DNA of 64,000 nucleotides from Amycolatopsis bullii (GTDB lineage Bacteria; Actinomycetota; Actinomycetes; Mycobacteriales; Pseudonocardiaceae), in the NCBI RefSeq assembly GCF_014654205.1, contig NZ_BNAW01000021.1, positions 62,001 through 126,000 on the forward strand, read 5' to 3'. Each line of letters opens with the position of its first letter. Position 1 is the stretch's first letter. Both the position numbers and the translations under genes were made by a program. Under the pieces are notes generated by a model. That model was not told the origin of the DNA, did no database searches, and worked only from the letters and a program-made list of their open reading frames with translations. Of the stretch, positions 33,176-41,800 are shown piece after piece.

Positions 33176-34789
33176 TCAGCCGGGCAGCACCGAGTCGCGC
33201 AGGAGGGTCTTCGAGATCTTGCCGGTGCCGGTCTTCGGCAACGCGGGCACGAAGACGATCTCGTCGGGCAGCCACCACTTCGCGACCAACGGCGTGAGGT
33301 GCGCCAAGAGCTCGTCGCCCGTGATCCCGCTGCCTTCGCGGAGCACCACGTACGCCACCGGGCGTTCCATCCACCGCGGGTCCGGGCGGGCGATCACCGC
33401 GGCTTCGACGACGTCGGGGTGCGAAGTGAGGGCGCTTTCGAGCTCGACCGAGGAGATCCACTCGCCACCGGACTTGATCAGGTCCTTGATCCGGTCCACC
33501 AGCCGCAGGTAGCCCTCGGCGTCGAGGGTGGCGAGGTCGCCGGTGCGCAGCCAGCCGTCCTCGGTGAAGCTGCCGTCGGCACCGACCCGGTAGTAGCCGC
33601 CCGCCACCCACGGGCCCGCGACCTGCAGCTCGCCGACGGCGTCGCCGTCACGCGGCAGCTCCCGGCCGGTTTCGACGTCGACGATCCGGACGTTCACCAG
33701 CGGCAGCGGCTGGCCCTGGGCGGCCCGCACGGCCACCTGGTCCGCCTCCGGGAGGTCCCGGTGCCGGGTGCGGGTGCCGCCGATCGCCCCGACCGGGCTG
33801 ATCTCGGTCATCCCCCAGGAATGCGTGATGGGCACGCCGATCGCGGCGCGGTAGGTCTCCGACAGCGCCGGCGGGACGGCCGAACCGCCGCCCAGCAGGA
33901 ACCGCGTGGCGCTGAGGTCGTGGGCCCGCAGCCGGGGGGCCATGCTCGTCCACACCGTGGGGACGGCCCCGGCGACGGTGACCCGCTCGGCCGCTATCAG
34001 CCGCAGCAGGTGGTCCGGGTCCGCGGACGGGCCGGGCAGGACCAGGGACGCGCCCGCCGTCATCGCGCCGTAGGGCAGGCCCCAGGCGTTGGCGTGGAAC
34101 ATGGGCACGATCGGCAGCACGACGTCGCTCTCGCAGAGGCCGATCAGGCCGGCGGCGAGCGTCCCCAGGCAGTGCAGGACCGTCGAGCGGTGGCTGTAGA
34201 GCACGCCCTTGGGCGGTCCGGTCGTCCCGGAGGTGTAGCAGAGCCCGGACGCGAGGTTCTCGTCCGCGAGCGTGAAGGTCTCTTCGAACGAGCCCGCGAA
34301 GGGCGTGGCCGCGGCGACCAGGTCGTCGTAGTGCAGGACACGGGGATCCGCCGGGATCGGCTCGCTGCTGTCGTCCGGCAGAACCACCCAGTGACGCACC
34401 TTCGGCAGCCGCTCGGCGCTCGGCCAGATCCGCGGGAGCAGGGCGCGGTCGACGAACACCACGTCGTCCTCGGCGTGCTCGACGATGTATTCCAGGTGCT
34501 CCGCCGACAGCCGGATGTTGATCGGGTGCAGCACCCGCTTGGTGACCGGAACGGCCAGGTAGAGCTCCAGGTGGCGCCGGTGGTTGCTCGCGAACGTCGC
34601 GACCCGTGCCCCGGCCGGGACGCCGAGTGCGTCCAGCGCGGCGGCGAGCCGCCGGGTGCCGACGGCCACGTCGGCGTACGTCAGCCGCTCGCCCCCGGCC
34701 GTGACGACTTCCTTGTGCGCGAACAGCCGCTCGGCACGCTCCAGGAGGTGGGCGATGGTGAGCGGCCGTGGCTGCATCAGCCCGTCCAT
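33176..34789 (-). CDS. AMP-forming acyl-CoA ligase
   Basis: A 537-residue adenylate-forming ligase of the medium/long-chain fatty-acyl-CoA synthetase type. The P-loop-like motif is CYTSGTTGPPKGVLYSHRS; further motifs are HSWGMTEISP, WLRTGDLATLDAEGYLRLVD and the C-terminal catalytic Lys in LPKTGTGKISKTLLRD. ATG 34789 has AGAGG upstream. Beside a tannase-family esterase, a carboxylate importer and an activator, the likely substrate is an imported aromatic or aliphatic acid converted to its CoA thioester, but specificity cannot be read directly. Confidence 0.9.
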   Translation of the reverse strand: MDGLMQPRPLTIAHLLERAERLFAHKEVVTAGGERLTYADVAVGTRRLAAALDALGVPAGARVATFASNHRRHLELYLAVPVTKRVLHPINIRLSAEHLEYIVEHAEDDVVFVDRALLPRIWPSAERLPKVRHWVVLPDDSSEPIPADPRVLHYDDLVAAATPFAGSFEETFTLADENLASGLCYTSGTTGPPKGVLYSHRSTVLHCLGTLAAGLIGLCESDVVLPIVPMFHANAWGLPYGAMTAGASLVLPGPSADPDHLLRLIAAERVTVAGAVPTVWTSMAPRLRAHDLSATRFLLGGGSAVPPALSETYRAAIGVPITHSWGMTEISPVGAIGGTRTRHRDLPEADQVAVRAAQGQPLPLVNVRIVDVETGRELPRDGDAVGELQVAGPWVAGGYYRVGADGSFTEDGWLRTGDLATLDAEGYLRLVDRIKDLIKSGGEWISSVELESALTSHPDVVEAAVIARPDPRWMERPVAYVVLREGSGITGDELLAHLTPLVAKWWLPDEIVFVPALPKTGTGKISKTLLRDSVLPG

Positions 34790-34966
34790 GGCGCCTCTTC
34801 CGGTCGGGGATCTTCGGGTCGCGAGTGACTTTAAGAGCGGTCGCGACCGGGAAGAGAGGGCAGAACCGCCCACTCGTCGGCCCGTTCCGGTGGTGATCAC
34901 CTCCACGCCGGAAGCCCGTCGCCCCGGCGCTGACCGTGCGCCAACAGGCCTCACCCGTGCTGGGTA

Positions 34967-35084
34967 AGGCATCACGCGTGATCAGAAGGGCATCACACGA
35001 GATGCCCCTCCAGTCACGCGAGATGCCCCTCCAGTCACGAGTGATGCCCCTTCAGTCACGCGTGATGCCTCTCTGATCACGGGG
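34967..35084. repeat. 21-bp tandem repeats in inverted arrangement
   Basis: Four direct copies with an exact 21-bp period run from 35001 to 35084: each begins GATGCCCCTCCAGTCACGCG or a variant (35001, 35022, 35043, 35064). A further copy lies inverted at 34968-34994 (minus strand GATGCCCTTCTGATCACGCG). Short internal palindromes are TCACGCGTGA and GGGCATC/GATGCCC. The array begins right after, and its last copy overlaps, the stop codon (35077-35079) of the last gene of the ten-gene operon, so RNA from the operon would fold into large alternative hairpins. It may act as terminator or 3'-end stabiliser. The remaining bases up to the ligase start (34790-34966) hold no gene. Confidence 0.75.
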
Positions 35085-36435
35085 TGGGTGGGTACATGCG
35101 GTTGAAGCGGAGCGGGACGTAACTCAGGTAACGGCCCGCGACGCCGTCCGCGGCCGCGGACAGGGCGTTCATCGTGCGGGGGGACGTGTCCGGCCAGTGG
35201 CCGGTGCGCAGGCGGGTGAGCATGCGGTCGATCGCCGCCTGCTGTTCGCCCGTCGTGTACGTGCAGTGGCCCGCCGTCTGCACGTACGTCTGCCGGAGCA
35301 GGGGCTCGTTGCCCGCGCGGCGGACCAGGGAACCGTACGACGACTGCTGGGCCACCGTCGAAATCTGGTCGCCCGTGCCGTTGACCGTCAGCACCGGGAT
35401 CCGCAGCGAGCCGGTGAACACGATCCCCTTCCGCAGGTACGCGACCGCCGCCGGATCGGCCGTGACACGCGGTGCCGCGGCGAGCCGGGCGAAGTCGGCC
35501 TGCAGGTCGAGGCCCGCCCGCGCGTACAGCCGCCGCACGGCGTTGTGCTGCTCCGGTGCGGCCAGCGCGAACTGGCGGGCGTAGTCGACGCCGGTGTTCC
35601 AGGACGGGTTCCCGCCCGCCAGCTGCTCGATCGCCCGGCGGCTGCTCACGGCCTGGCCGAGGTACGGCAGCGGCCCGCCCGCCAGCGCGAGGTACATCCC
35701 CTGCTCGATGCCGTCGGCGTCGGCGTCGGATGGCACGGGCGTCGGGGAACCGTCCGCGGCCACGCCCCAGCCGGGCAGCTGGCCGATCGCCGCCGCGAGC
35801 GCGATGCGGGCCCGGCCCGCCGGCGTCCCCTGGGCCGACGTCACCGCCGCCAGCCACTGCTGCTGCGTGCCCGGGACGTCGGCCGGCATGCCGGTCACCG
35901 GCAGGGCCGTGTCGCGGAACAGCAACGTCTTCAGCGTGAACACCGTGTCGAGCTTCTGGTTCCACTGCCCCACCGCGCCACCGAGGCCACCGCACATCGG
36001 GATGGCCGCGTCGAACCGGCCCGGGTGCACCTGCGCGACCCCGGCGGCGACCATCCCGCCCATCGAACGGCCTTCGGCGATCGCGTACCGCGCCGGCCCG
36101 AACGCGGCCTCGAACTTCCCGAGCGCCTCGGCCTGGTTGTCGATGGCCCGCGCGATGTTCCAGCTGGTGATCGTGCGCGTGGTGCCGCCCACCGCGTAGC
36201 CGCGGCCCACGAGACTCGCGGTGAGCGGGCTGGTCAGGCCGCCCGCGGCGAAGTCGAGGTCCACCAGCACGGCGCCGTTCCACCGGGCCGGCTTGGCGAA
36301 CGCGTACGGCGTCCCGTCGGCCAGCTGCCCTTCGGTGCACGTGTCCGCCGGGCACGACGAGGCCGCGTGGGCGGTCGCGGGCAGCGTCGCCACCAAGCCG
36401 GCCACGGCGAGGCCGGTCCAGAATCTCTTGCTCAT
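35077..36435 (-). CDS. secreted alpha/beta hydrolase, paralogue of 3565-4911
   Basis: A 452-residue secreted hydrolase. Signal peptide residues 1-25 (FWTGLAVAGLVATLPATAHA). Nucleophile in YAIAEGRSMGGMVAAG, acid in TVNGTGDQIST, His in TAGHCTYTTGE; it shares GHC, RTGHWPD and GRYLSYVPLRF-type ending with the hydrolase at 3565. Two cysteines near the mature N terminus (SSCPADTCTEG) may form a disulfide. ATG 36435 has AGGAGCAAGG upstream. It is the last gene of the ten-gene operon, 12 bp after the preceding hydrolase gene. Substrate unknown. Confidence 0.85.
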   Translation of the reverse strand: MSKRFWTGLAVAGLVATLPATAHAASSCPADTCTEGQLADGTPYAFAKPARWNGAVLVDLDFAAGGLTSPLTASLVGRGYAVGGTTRTITSWNIARAIDNQAEALGKFEAAFGPARYAIAEGRSMGGMVAAGVAQVHPGRFDAAIPMCGGLGGAVGQWNQKLDTVFTLKTLLFRDTALPVTGMPADVPGTQQQWLAAVTSAQGTPAGRARIALAAAIGQLPGWGVAADGSPTPVPSDADADGIEQGMYLALAGGPLPYLGQAVSSRRAIEQLAGGNPSWNTGVDYARQFALAAPEQHNAVRRLYARAGLDLQADFARLAAAPRVTADPAAVAYLRKGIVFTGSLRIPVLTVNGTGDQISTVAQQSSYGSLVRRAGNEPLLRQTYVQTAGHCTYTTGEQQAAIDRMLTRLRTGHWPDTSPRTMNALSAAADGVAGRYLSYVPLRFNRMYPPTP

Positions 36436-36447
36436 GCCTTGCTCCTG

Positions 36448-37374
36448 TCAGAAGTTCTTGCTGGTGACGGTCCAGCCCGGCGTGCCGCACAGGCCGCAGC
36501 CCGCGCCGAGGAAGTAGCCGCGCGCGGTGCGGTTGCCGTTGAGGGTGAAGTCGAACCAGGCGACGAGGACCCGCACGGCTTCCTCGCGGACACTCGGGTC
36601 CGGAAGCTCGCCGCGCTGGCCGTAGACGAACCCGGTGTGGCCGGCGGCCGCGTTGGTCGCCCGGACCGCGGGGACGGTGACGAGGTCGTAGTTCTCGCCG
36701 CTGTTGGCGTAGGCGACGTCGCCCGGACCGCCGTCGGCGAACAGGACCGGCGTGTGCAGGTTCCGCAGGTTCTCCCGGCCGTAGCCGAGGGTGCCGTCGG
36801 CGAAGAAGCCGCTGTCCAGCGACAGCACCGACTTCACCCGCGGATCCGCAGCGGCGACGAGCGCTTCGAGGCCACCGCACGAGTGCCCGGCGACGCCGAT
36901 CCGCCGCGGGTCGAGCTTGTCGCGCAGCTCGCTCCCCCAGCGGCCGTTCTCCCGCTCGGCCCAGGTGATCGCGTCGGTGATCACCGCCGGCACCGGCGAG
37001 CCGTTCTCGGTCAGCGCGGGCTCGGCGAACCCGCCGACCGCCACGACGACGAACCCGTGCGCGGCGAGCAGGGTTTCCAGGGTCAGCAGCTCGTCGTTGC
37101 TCGTGTGCCGGCAGGCCCCGTTGCCGAACACCACGACCGGCAGCCGGCCGCGCACCCGGTCGAGGTCGGCGGGCCGGTAGACGGTGTACTCGGCCGCGTA
37201 GTCGCCGGTCTTGGCGGCGGCTTCGCGGACGACCGGGTGGAACACCTCGGACGCGGGCGGCGCGGGCGGAGCGGCGACTTCGGCCTCGGTCGTGCCGGGG
37301 ACGACGGCCGCGGTCACCGCGACGAGCGCCGTCACGGCGGCGACGAGGGCGGGCTTGAGCCAGGCGTTTCCCAT
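36448..37374 (-). CDS. secreted alpha/beta hydrolase, chlorophyllase/PAF-AH-like
   Basis: A 308-residue exported hydrolase, start ATG 37374 with AAAGGAC upstream, signal peptide about 1-31 (LVAAVTALVAVTAAVVPGTT). The fold signs are LPVVVFGNGACRHTSND (oxyanion), nucleophile Ser in IGVAGHSCGGLEALVAA, Asp in LSLDSGFF and His in AAAGHTGF. The group includes chlorophyllases, PAF acetylhydrolases and polyester hydrolases. A C-terminal cysteine pair (GAGCGLCGTPG) is unusual. It is the ninth gene of the operon and differs in family branch from the tenth. Confidence 0.83.
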   Translation of the reverse strand: MGNAWLKPALVAAVTALVAVTAAVVPGTTEAEVAAPPAPPASEVFHPVVREAAAKTGDYAAEYTVYRPADLDRVRGRLPVVVFGNGACRHTSNDELLTLETLLAAHGFVVVAVGGFAEPALTENGSPVPAVITDAITWAERENGRWGSELRDKLDPRRIGVAGHSCGGLEALVAAADPRVKSVLSLDSGFFADGTLGYGRENLRNLHTPVLFADGGPGDVAYANSGENYDLVTVPAVRATNAAAGHTGFVYGQRGELPDPSVREEAVRVLVAWFDFTLNGNRTARGYFLGAGCGLCGTPGWTVTSKNF

Positions 37375-37400
37375 CGAATGTCCTTTCCGGACGATCAGTG

Positions 37401-38312
37401 TCAGCCTCGGGTGGCGGCGTTGAACACGGGCGCGGGCACGGAAACCTGGGTCAGTCCCCAGCGCGCCATGATCCCTACGTAGGTCCCGTTGCCGAACAGC
37501 TCCTCGAACGCGTCCTGCAGGACCGGGCCCAGCTTCGACGCCTTCGGTGCGTACAGCGCCAGGTTGTCCTTGGTCGCTCCCTGCGCGTCGGTCTGCGTGA
37601 CGTACTTGTACGCGCTCTGCCGGTGCGTCACGTCGATCGCCGCGGCTTCGGTCATCCCGGCGGCGTCCGCGCGGCCGGAGCCGAGCGCCAGCAGCGTGCC
37701 GTCGGTGTCGTCGAGCCCGACGGCCTGCGTGGCCGGGTGCTTGTTCTCGGTGCAGGAGCGGGACAAGGCGGTCAGCTGCTCGGCGACGACGCTCGCGGCC
37801 ACCACGGCGACGCGCTTGCCGCAGAGGTCTTCGGGCCGGGCGATCCCGGCCGTCGAACCCGCGGGGAACACGTACGCCGTGCGGGTCGTCATCCAGGTGA
37901 TCGTGTCGAACTGCTTCTCGCGCTCGGCGGTCGCCTTGACCGGGCCGTCGAAGGCGTCGTACCGCCCGGCCAGCATCCCCTCGAGCGCGGCCGGGAGCCC
38001 GCTGACCACGCTGATCCGCGTCCTGACGCCGAGCACCTGGCCGAGCGCGGCCTGCAGGTCGGCGTCGATCCCGGTGACCGTGCCGTCCGGCGCGACCGTG
38101 CGGTAGGGCGGGTGCGAGTCACCGGCGAACCGGAGCACCCCGGCGTCCTGGATCGCCCTCGGCAGCGCGTCGTGCAGGGACGGCACCACCGGCAGGTTCG
38201 TCCCGGTGGCCAGCGTCGGCGAGCCGGCGCCCGCCGCGCACCCGGCGGACAGGACGAAGGCAGCGGTCGCGAGGATCGCACTTCGGCTGCGCCGGCGAAG
38301 TGGAGATCGCAC
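37401..38312 (-). CDS. ABC substrate-binding lipoprotein (1)
   Basis: A 303-residue periplasmic-binding-fold protein (SBP_bac_3 type, polar amino acid group) with a lipobox LSAGC, giving a lipid-anchored mature protein from Cys about 25. The binding core shows LRFAGDSHPPYRTVAPDGTV, VSGLPAALEGMLAGRYDAF and EKQFDTITWMTTRTAYVFPA. It is a close paralogue of the binding protein at 44587-45504, matching through nearly the whole length. Start is GTG 38312 with AAAGGA upstream. No second permease accompanies it, so it likely feeds the transporter at the head of the same operon with a related substrate. Confidence 0.9.
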   Translation of the reverse strand: MRSPLRRRSRSAILATAAFVLSAGCAAGAGSPTLATGTNLPVVPSLHDALPRAIQDAGVLRFAGDSHPPYRTVAPDGTVTGIDADLQAALGQVLGVRTRISVVSGLPAALEGMLAGRYDAFDGPVKATAEREKQFDTITWMTTRTAYVFPAGSTAGIARPEDLCGKRVAVVAASVVAEQLTALSRSCTENKHPATQAVGLDDTDGTLLALGSGRADAAGMTEAAAIDVTHRQSAYKYVTQTDAQGATKDNLALYAPKASKLGPVLQDAFEELFGNGTYVGIMARWGLTQVSVPAPVFNAATRG

Positions 38313-38331
38313 ATCAGTCCTTTCCGGACGG

Positions 38332-39555
38332 TCACGGAAGTTCGTCGAGCCACGCGGTCATCCGCGCGGTGAGGCCGTCGCCGGTGCGGGCGTCGACGTT
38401 GTCCGCGTGCAGTTCCAGCACCGGGATCCCGGCCGCGCGCAGGGCGCGGGTGGTGAAGTAGCTGCCCCGCGCGTCGTCGGAGACCAGGTGCACCACCCCG
38501 TCGACGCCGTGGTGGCGGGCCTCCTTGACGTACCACTCCGCCGACCACGGCGGCGTGTAGAGCTGGTCGCCGAAGGCGGCGAAGCGGGCGGCCAGCGCGC
38601 GCAGCGGGTCGTCGCCGTAGCGCAGGTAGCCGTCCGCGGCGATCGCGAGGTACATCGACCACACGAAGACCGCGCCGTGCGATTCCTGGAACCGCCGGTA
38701 GAACTCCAGGTCGAACCACAGCCCGCGGCCGATCCACATCAGCCGCAGCCGCTCGTCCGGGCAGACCGCGAACCCCGCGTCGACGCGGTCGCGGACCTCG
38801 TCGTGGAACGCGCGGGCGGCGTCACGCGCCCATTCGGTGCCGCGGTGCCACTGCGGCACCATCACGCTCGGGATGCCGTCGGTGACGGCGATCGGGCAGG
38901 GCCGGGCGGCGGCGATGAGGTCGCGGGTGCGGCGGTTCCACTCCTGCTGCTCGTTGACCAGGTCCAGCACCGCACGGAACCGCGTCTCGGAGAACACCCG
39001 GCCGGTGGTCTGCTCGAGGAACCGGATCAGCCCGGTCAGCTCGCCGGTCAGCAGGTCGAGGCGGTCGCTGCCGATGGCCTCCTCCCAGCGGTGCGGCATC
39101 AGTTCCCACCAGCGCTCGGGAACCTCGTTCTCCGCCGCGCTCTCCAGCGGGTAGTACGTGACCCCGGGTTGCGCGTCCCAGACGTCGAAGATCTTCCGCG
39201 CCGCGTCGCCGGTCGTCTCGCCGAGCACGATCGACGGCGTCGGCAGTCCGCCCCACGGCGCCTGCGCAGGATCGTCCTCGAACGCCGACGCCAGCGAAGT
39301 GGAGCTGTACTGCTCGATGTAGTCCGGGTAGCCGCGGTCGCGCAGCAGGCCGAGGTAGCGCTGGGTCTGGCGTTTCGCCGCGACGATCGACGCCCACCAC
39401 TGGTTGACGACGTACGGGATGCCCATCGCGCGGAAGATCTCCTGCGGCGCGTCCGCGTTGACCAGCGCCAGCGGCCCGCCCTCTTCGCGCAGCCCGGCGA
39501 ACCATTCGCGCTGGTAGGCGGTCGCGGTGGTCGCCGACCCGAGCCGGGCCGTCAC
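38332..39555 (-). CDS. 2-hydroxyacyl-CoA dehydratase family subunit (HgdB-like), cluster Cys lost
   Basis: A 407-residue homologue of the larger-type subunit of 2-hydroxyacyl-CoA dehydratase/benzoyl-CoA reductase (HgdB, FldB, HadB). Alignable parts are ADAPQEIFRAMGIPYVVNQW, IVLGETTGDAARKIFDVW, and HHGVDGVVHLVSDDARGSYF followed by GIPVLELHADNVDART. The three cysteines that hold the [4Fe-4S] cluster in the family are absent: the canonical GETTCD reads GETTGD, the late Cys site reads SDDARG, and the early site has none. Only two Cys exist, in other places (ARPCPI, AVCPDE). GTG 39555 overlaps the partner gene by GTGA. The usual ATP-driven activator is not encoded here, so chemistry must differ from the known radical mechanism or the protein has another role. 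Confidence 0.8.
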   Translation of the reverse strand: MTARLGSATTATAYQREWFAGLREEGGPLALVNADAPQEIFRAMGIPYVVNQWWASIVAAKRQTQRYLGLLRDRGYPDYIEQYSSTSLASAFEDDPAQAPWGGLPTPSIVLGETTGDAARKIFDVWDAQPGVTYYPLESAAENEVPERWWELMPHRWEEAIGSDRLDLLTGELTGLIRFLEQTTGRVFSETRFRAVLDLVNEQQEWNRRTRDLIAAARPCPIAVTDGIPSVMVPQWHRGTEWARDAARAFHDEVRDRVDAGFAVCPDERLRLMWIGRGLWFDLEFYRRFQESHGAVFVWSMYLAIAADGYLRYGDDPLRALAARFAAFGDQLYTPPWSAEWYVKEARHHGVDGVVHLVSDDARGSYFTTRALRAAGIPVLELHADNVDARTGDGLTARMTAWLDELP

Positions 39556-40565
39556 GCCGCCGCCCCCGCCGGGACGAGCGCCGCCAGCGCTTCCGGCGTC
39601 AGCTCGCCGTACGGCTGCCGCTCGGCCAGCACCGCGGGCAGGCCCGTCGCGGCCCGCTGGTCCGGGAAGTCCCACGGCGGCGCGTCGTCGTGCACGCGGG
39701 CGTAGGACAACAGGACCTCGGCACCGCACGCGCGGGCGGCGGCCGCGGTGTGCGCGGCGCGCTGCCGGATCGACGCGCGCGGGGCGGCCGGGCCGTTGTA
39801 CTGGTAGCGCTCGGCGAGTGCCAGCTCGGTCGGCGCAGCGCAGGTGCGGGCGGACAGCAGCTCGCCCCAGTCGTGGTCCTCTCCCACGACGAGGAAGCCG
39901 TTGCGCTCCAAGGTCTCGTACACGCCCGGCGAGTCGTGGGAGCTGCCGGTGAGGAACAGCCGCACCCCGCCGGCCTCCGTCAGTTCGGAAGCGAGCAGGC
40001 GGTCGACGAGCGCGATGGCCTCCGTGACCGGCAGCGCGGTGGTCTCGGCGACGACTTCGAGGAACCGGGTACCGCTGAGCCGGTTCGCCCGGCGCTCCGC
40101 GGCGAGCCGGCCGAGCGACCGCCGGAGGGTGTCGTGCGCGGTGATCGCCTCGGCGAGGTCGTCGTCGCCGATCGGCCGCCACTGCCCCAGCCAGGCGCGC
40201 AGCTGGGCGATCTTCGCGTGGACGTACCGGGTGGTCGTGTGGTGCGGCAGGTGCAGGACGTCGACGAGGCGCACCGGCGGCAGCTGCCACTCCGGTTCGA
40301 CGCGGTTCAGCTCGCGCAGGGCGTAGAACAACCGCAACGACGCTTCGCAATCGCGAGAGACGACGATCGCCTCGAGCGGCCCGTAGTCCCCGGTGAGGAT
40401 CCGCGTGAGGATCGACCGGGCGACCGGGTCGACACCGCGGCCCAGGTAGCGGTCGCCCAGAGCGCTGTCCCCACCCGGCTTCCCGGCCAGCCGCAGCGGC
40501 CGCAGCCCGGCCGCGGTGATCAGCTCGACCGGCACGTCCGCGCCGACGTACCCCACGGCGTTCAA
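39552..40565 (-). CDS. 2-hydroxyacyl-CoA dehydratase family subunit (HgdC-like)
   Basis: A 337-residue partner subunit of the same family, starting VGYVGADVPVELITAAGLRP and PLRLAG as in FldC/HadC-type proteins. One cluster cysteine survives in AIVVSRDCEASLRLFYALRE; the early site GVDPVARSILTRILTG has Val where Cys is expected, and the late site (YARVHDDAPPWDFP) has none. The start is TTG 40565, which overlaps the CoA-transferase stop (TTGA) and has GGAGG seven bases upstream; GTG 40556 is an alternative. Order CoA-transferase, small subunit, large subunit is that of fld/had operons without the activator gene. Confidence 0.78.
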   Translation of the reverse strand: MNAVGYVGADVPVELITAAGLRPLRLAGKPGGDSALGDRYLGRGVDPVARSILTRILTGDYGPLEAIVVSRDCEASLRLFYALRELNRVEPEWQLPPVRLVDVLHLPHHTTTRYVHAKIAQLRAWLGQWRPIGDDDLAEAITAHDTLRRSLGRLAAERRANRLSGTRFLEVVAETTALPVTEAIALVDRLLASELTEAGGVRLFLTGSSHDSPGVYETLERNGFLVVGEDHDWGELLSARTCAAPTELALAERYQYNGPAAPRASIRQRAAHTAAAARACGAEVLLSYARVHDDAPPWDFPDQRAATGLPAVLAERQPYGELTPEALAALVPAGAAA

Positions 40566-41800
40566 ATGACCGCCTCCGAGACCAGTTCGGCCACCTGTTC
40601 TTCGGTGTAGCCGAGCAGCTCGCGGTAGACGTGCTCGTTGTGCTCCCCCAGTCCCGGCGCGGGCCGGTCGAGGGCGACGCGGGCGGCGGAGAACCGGATC
40701 GGCACCCCGGTCCCGGCCAGGTCGGCCACGTCGCCGTGGCGCGGGTGCCGCAGCGGCACGACCTCCTCGCGCGCCAGCACCAGGGGGTCGCGGACGGCCT
40801 CGCGCGGCTCGCGGACCTCGGCCGCGGGAACGCCCTCGGCGGTGAACGCGGCCAGGATCTCCGCCACGGGCCGCGTCCGGCACCACTCGCGGATCAGCGC
40901 GTGCAGCTCGTCGGCGGCGCGGACTCGCTGGTCCCGCGTGCGGTAGCGGTCGTCCTCGGCCAGCTCCGGGCGGCCGATGGCGCGCAGCACGCCGTGGGCG
41001 AAGCTGTCGGTCGGCGCGCACAGCGCCACATACCCGTCGGCCGCGGGCAGGATGCCGAACGGCGCCAGCCGCGGCACCATCGACCCGGTGCGCTGCGGCA
41101 GGCCGACCGCCTCGAAGGCGTCGAACGGCTCGCAGGCGACCAGCGAGGTCAGCGCGCCGAGCATGGAGACGTCCACGTGCTGGCCCTCGCCGGTGTGCTC
41201 GGCCTGCAGCAGCGCGGACACCGTGCCGATGACGGCGAACAGCGGCGCGAGGAGGTCACCGATCGGCAGCCCGAACCGGACCGGGCCCTCGTCGGGCTCG
41301 CCCGCGGTCATCATCACGCCGCTCAGCGCCTGGATGATCGAGTCCATCGCCTTGCCCGAGCCCGGGCCGCCCTGGGCGCCGAAGCCGCTGATCGAGGTGT
41401 AGACGAGCCGCGGGTTGATCTCGCGGACGCGTTCGTAGGAGATGCCGAGCCGGTCGGTGACGCCCGGGCTGTAGTTCTCCACCAGCACGTCGGCGTCCCG
41501 GACGAGGTCGGTGAACACCGCGTGCGAGCGCGGGTTCTTCAGGTCGAGGGTGACGCTGAGCTTGTTGCGGCCCCGCAGGAGCATCGACACCGAAAGGTCG
41601 TCGTCGTGCCGGCGGGCGAGGTTCAGCCCGTCGCGGCCGACGTAGGGCGCGTTGTTGCGCGAGGAGTCCCCGCCGGTGGCCGGGTTCTCGACCTTGATCA
41701 CGGTGGCCCCGAGCCCGGCGAGCAGCAGCGTGGCGTACGGCCCGGCGAGCGCGGTGGTCAGGTCGACGACGGTGCGGCCGGCCAGTGGCTGGTCGGTCAT
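40562..41800 (-). CDS. class III (CaiB/FldA-like) CoA-transferase
   Basis: A 412-residue formyl-CoA-transferase/CaiB family enzyme: VVDLTTALAGPYATLLLAGL, GATVIKVENP, RNKLSVTLDLKNPRS, the catalytic Asp D153 in SGKAMDSIIQALSG, and GLPIGDLLAPLFAVIGTVSA. These enzymes move CoA from a thioester to a free acid. In fld and had operons the same family (FldA, HadA) activates a 2-hydroxy acid for the dehydratase, the arrangement seen here. It overlaps CapA-like upstream (ATGA) and the HgdC-like gene downstream (TTGA). Confidence 0.92.
   Translation of the reverse strand: MTDQPLAGRTVVDLTTALAGPYATLLLAGLGATVIKVENPATGGDSSRNNAPYVGRDGLNLARRHDDDLSVSMLLRGRNKLSVTLDLKNPRSHAVFTDLVRDADVLVENYSPGVTDRLGISYERVREINPRLVYTSISGFGAQGGPGSGKAMDSIIQALSGVMMTAGEPDEGPVRFGLPIGDLLAPLFAVIGTVSALLQAEHTGEGQHVDVSMLGALTSLVACEPFDAFEAVGLPQRTGSMVPRLAPFGILPAADGYVALCAPTDSFAHGVLRAIGRPELAEDDRYRTRDQRVRAADELHALIREWCRTRPVAEILAAFTAEGVPAAEVREPREAVRDPLVLAREEVVPLRHPRHGDVADLAGTGVPIRFSAARVALDRPAPGLGEHNEHVYRELLGYTEEQVAELVSEAVI

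Noticed and set aside
34967..35084. Possible CRISPR array or attachment site
   Set aside because: The 21-bp units are back to back without unique spacers, no cas genes are near, and there is no tRNA or integrase; treated as a structural repeat.
35197..37482. Plus-strand open frame of about 760 codons opposite the two secreted hydrolases
   Set aside because: Low-complexity Arg/Val/Glu composition and no homology pattern; both hydrolase genes on the minus strand have signal peptides and catalytic motifs.
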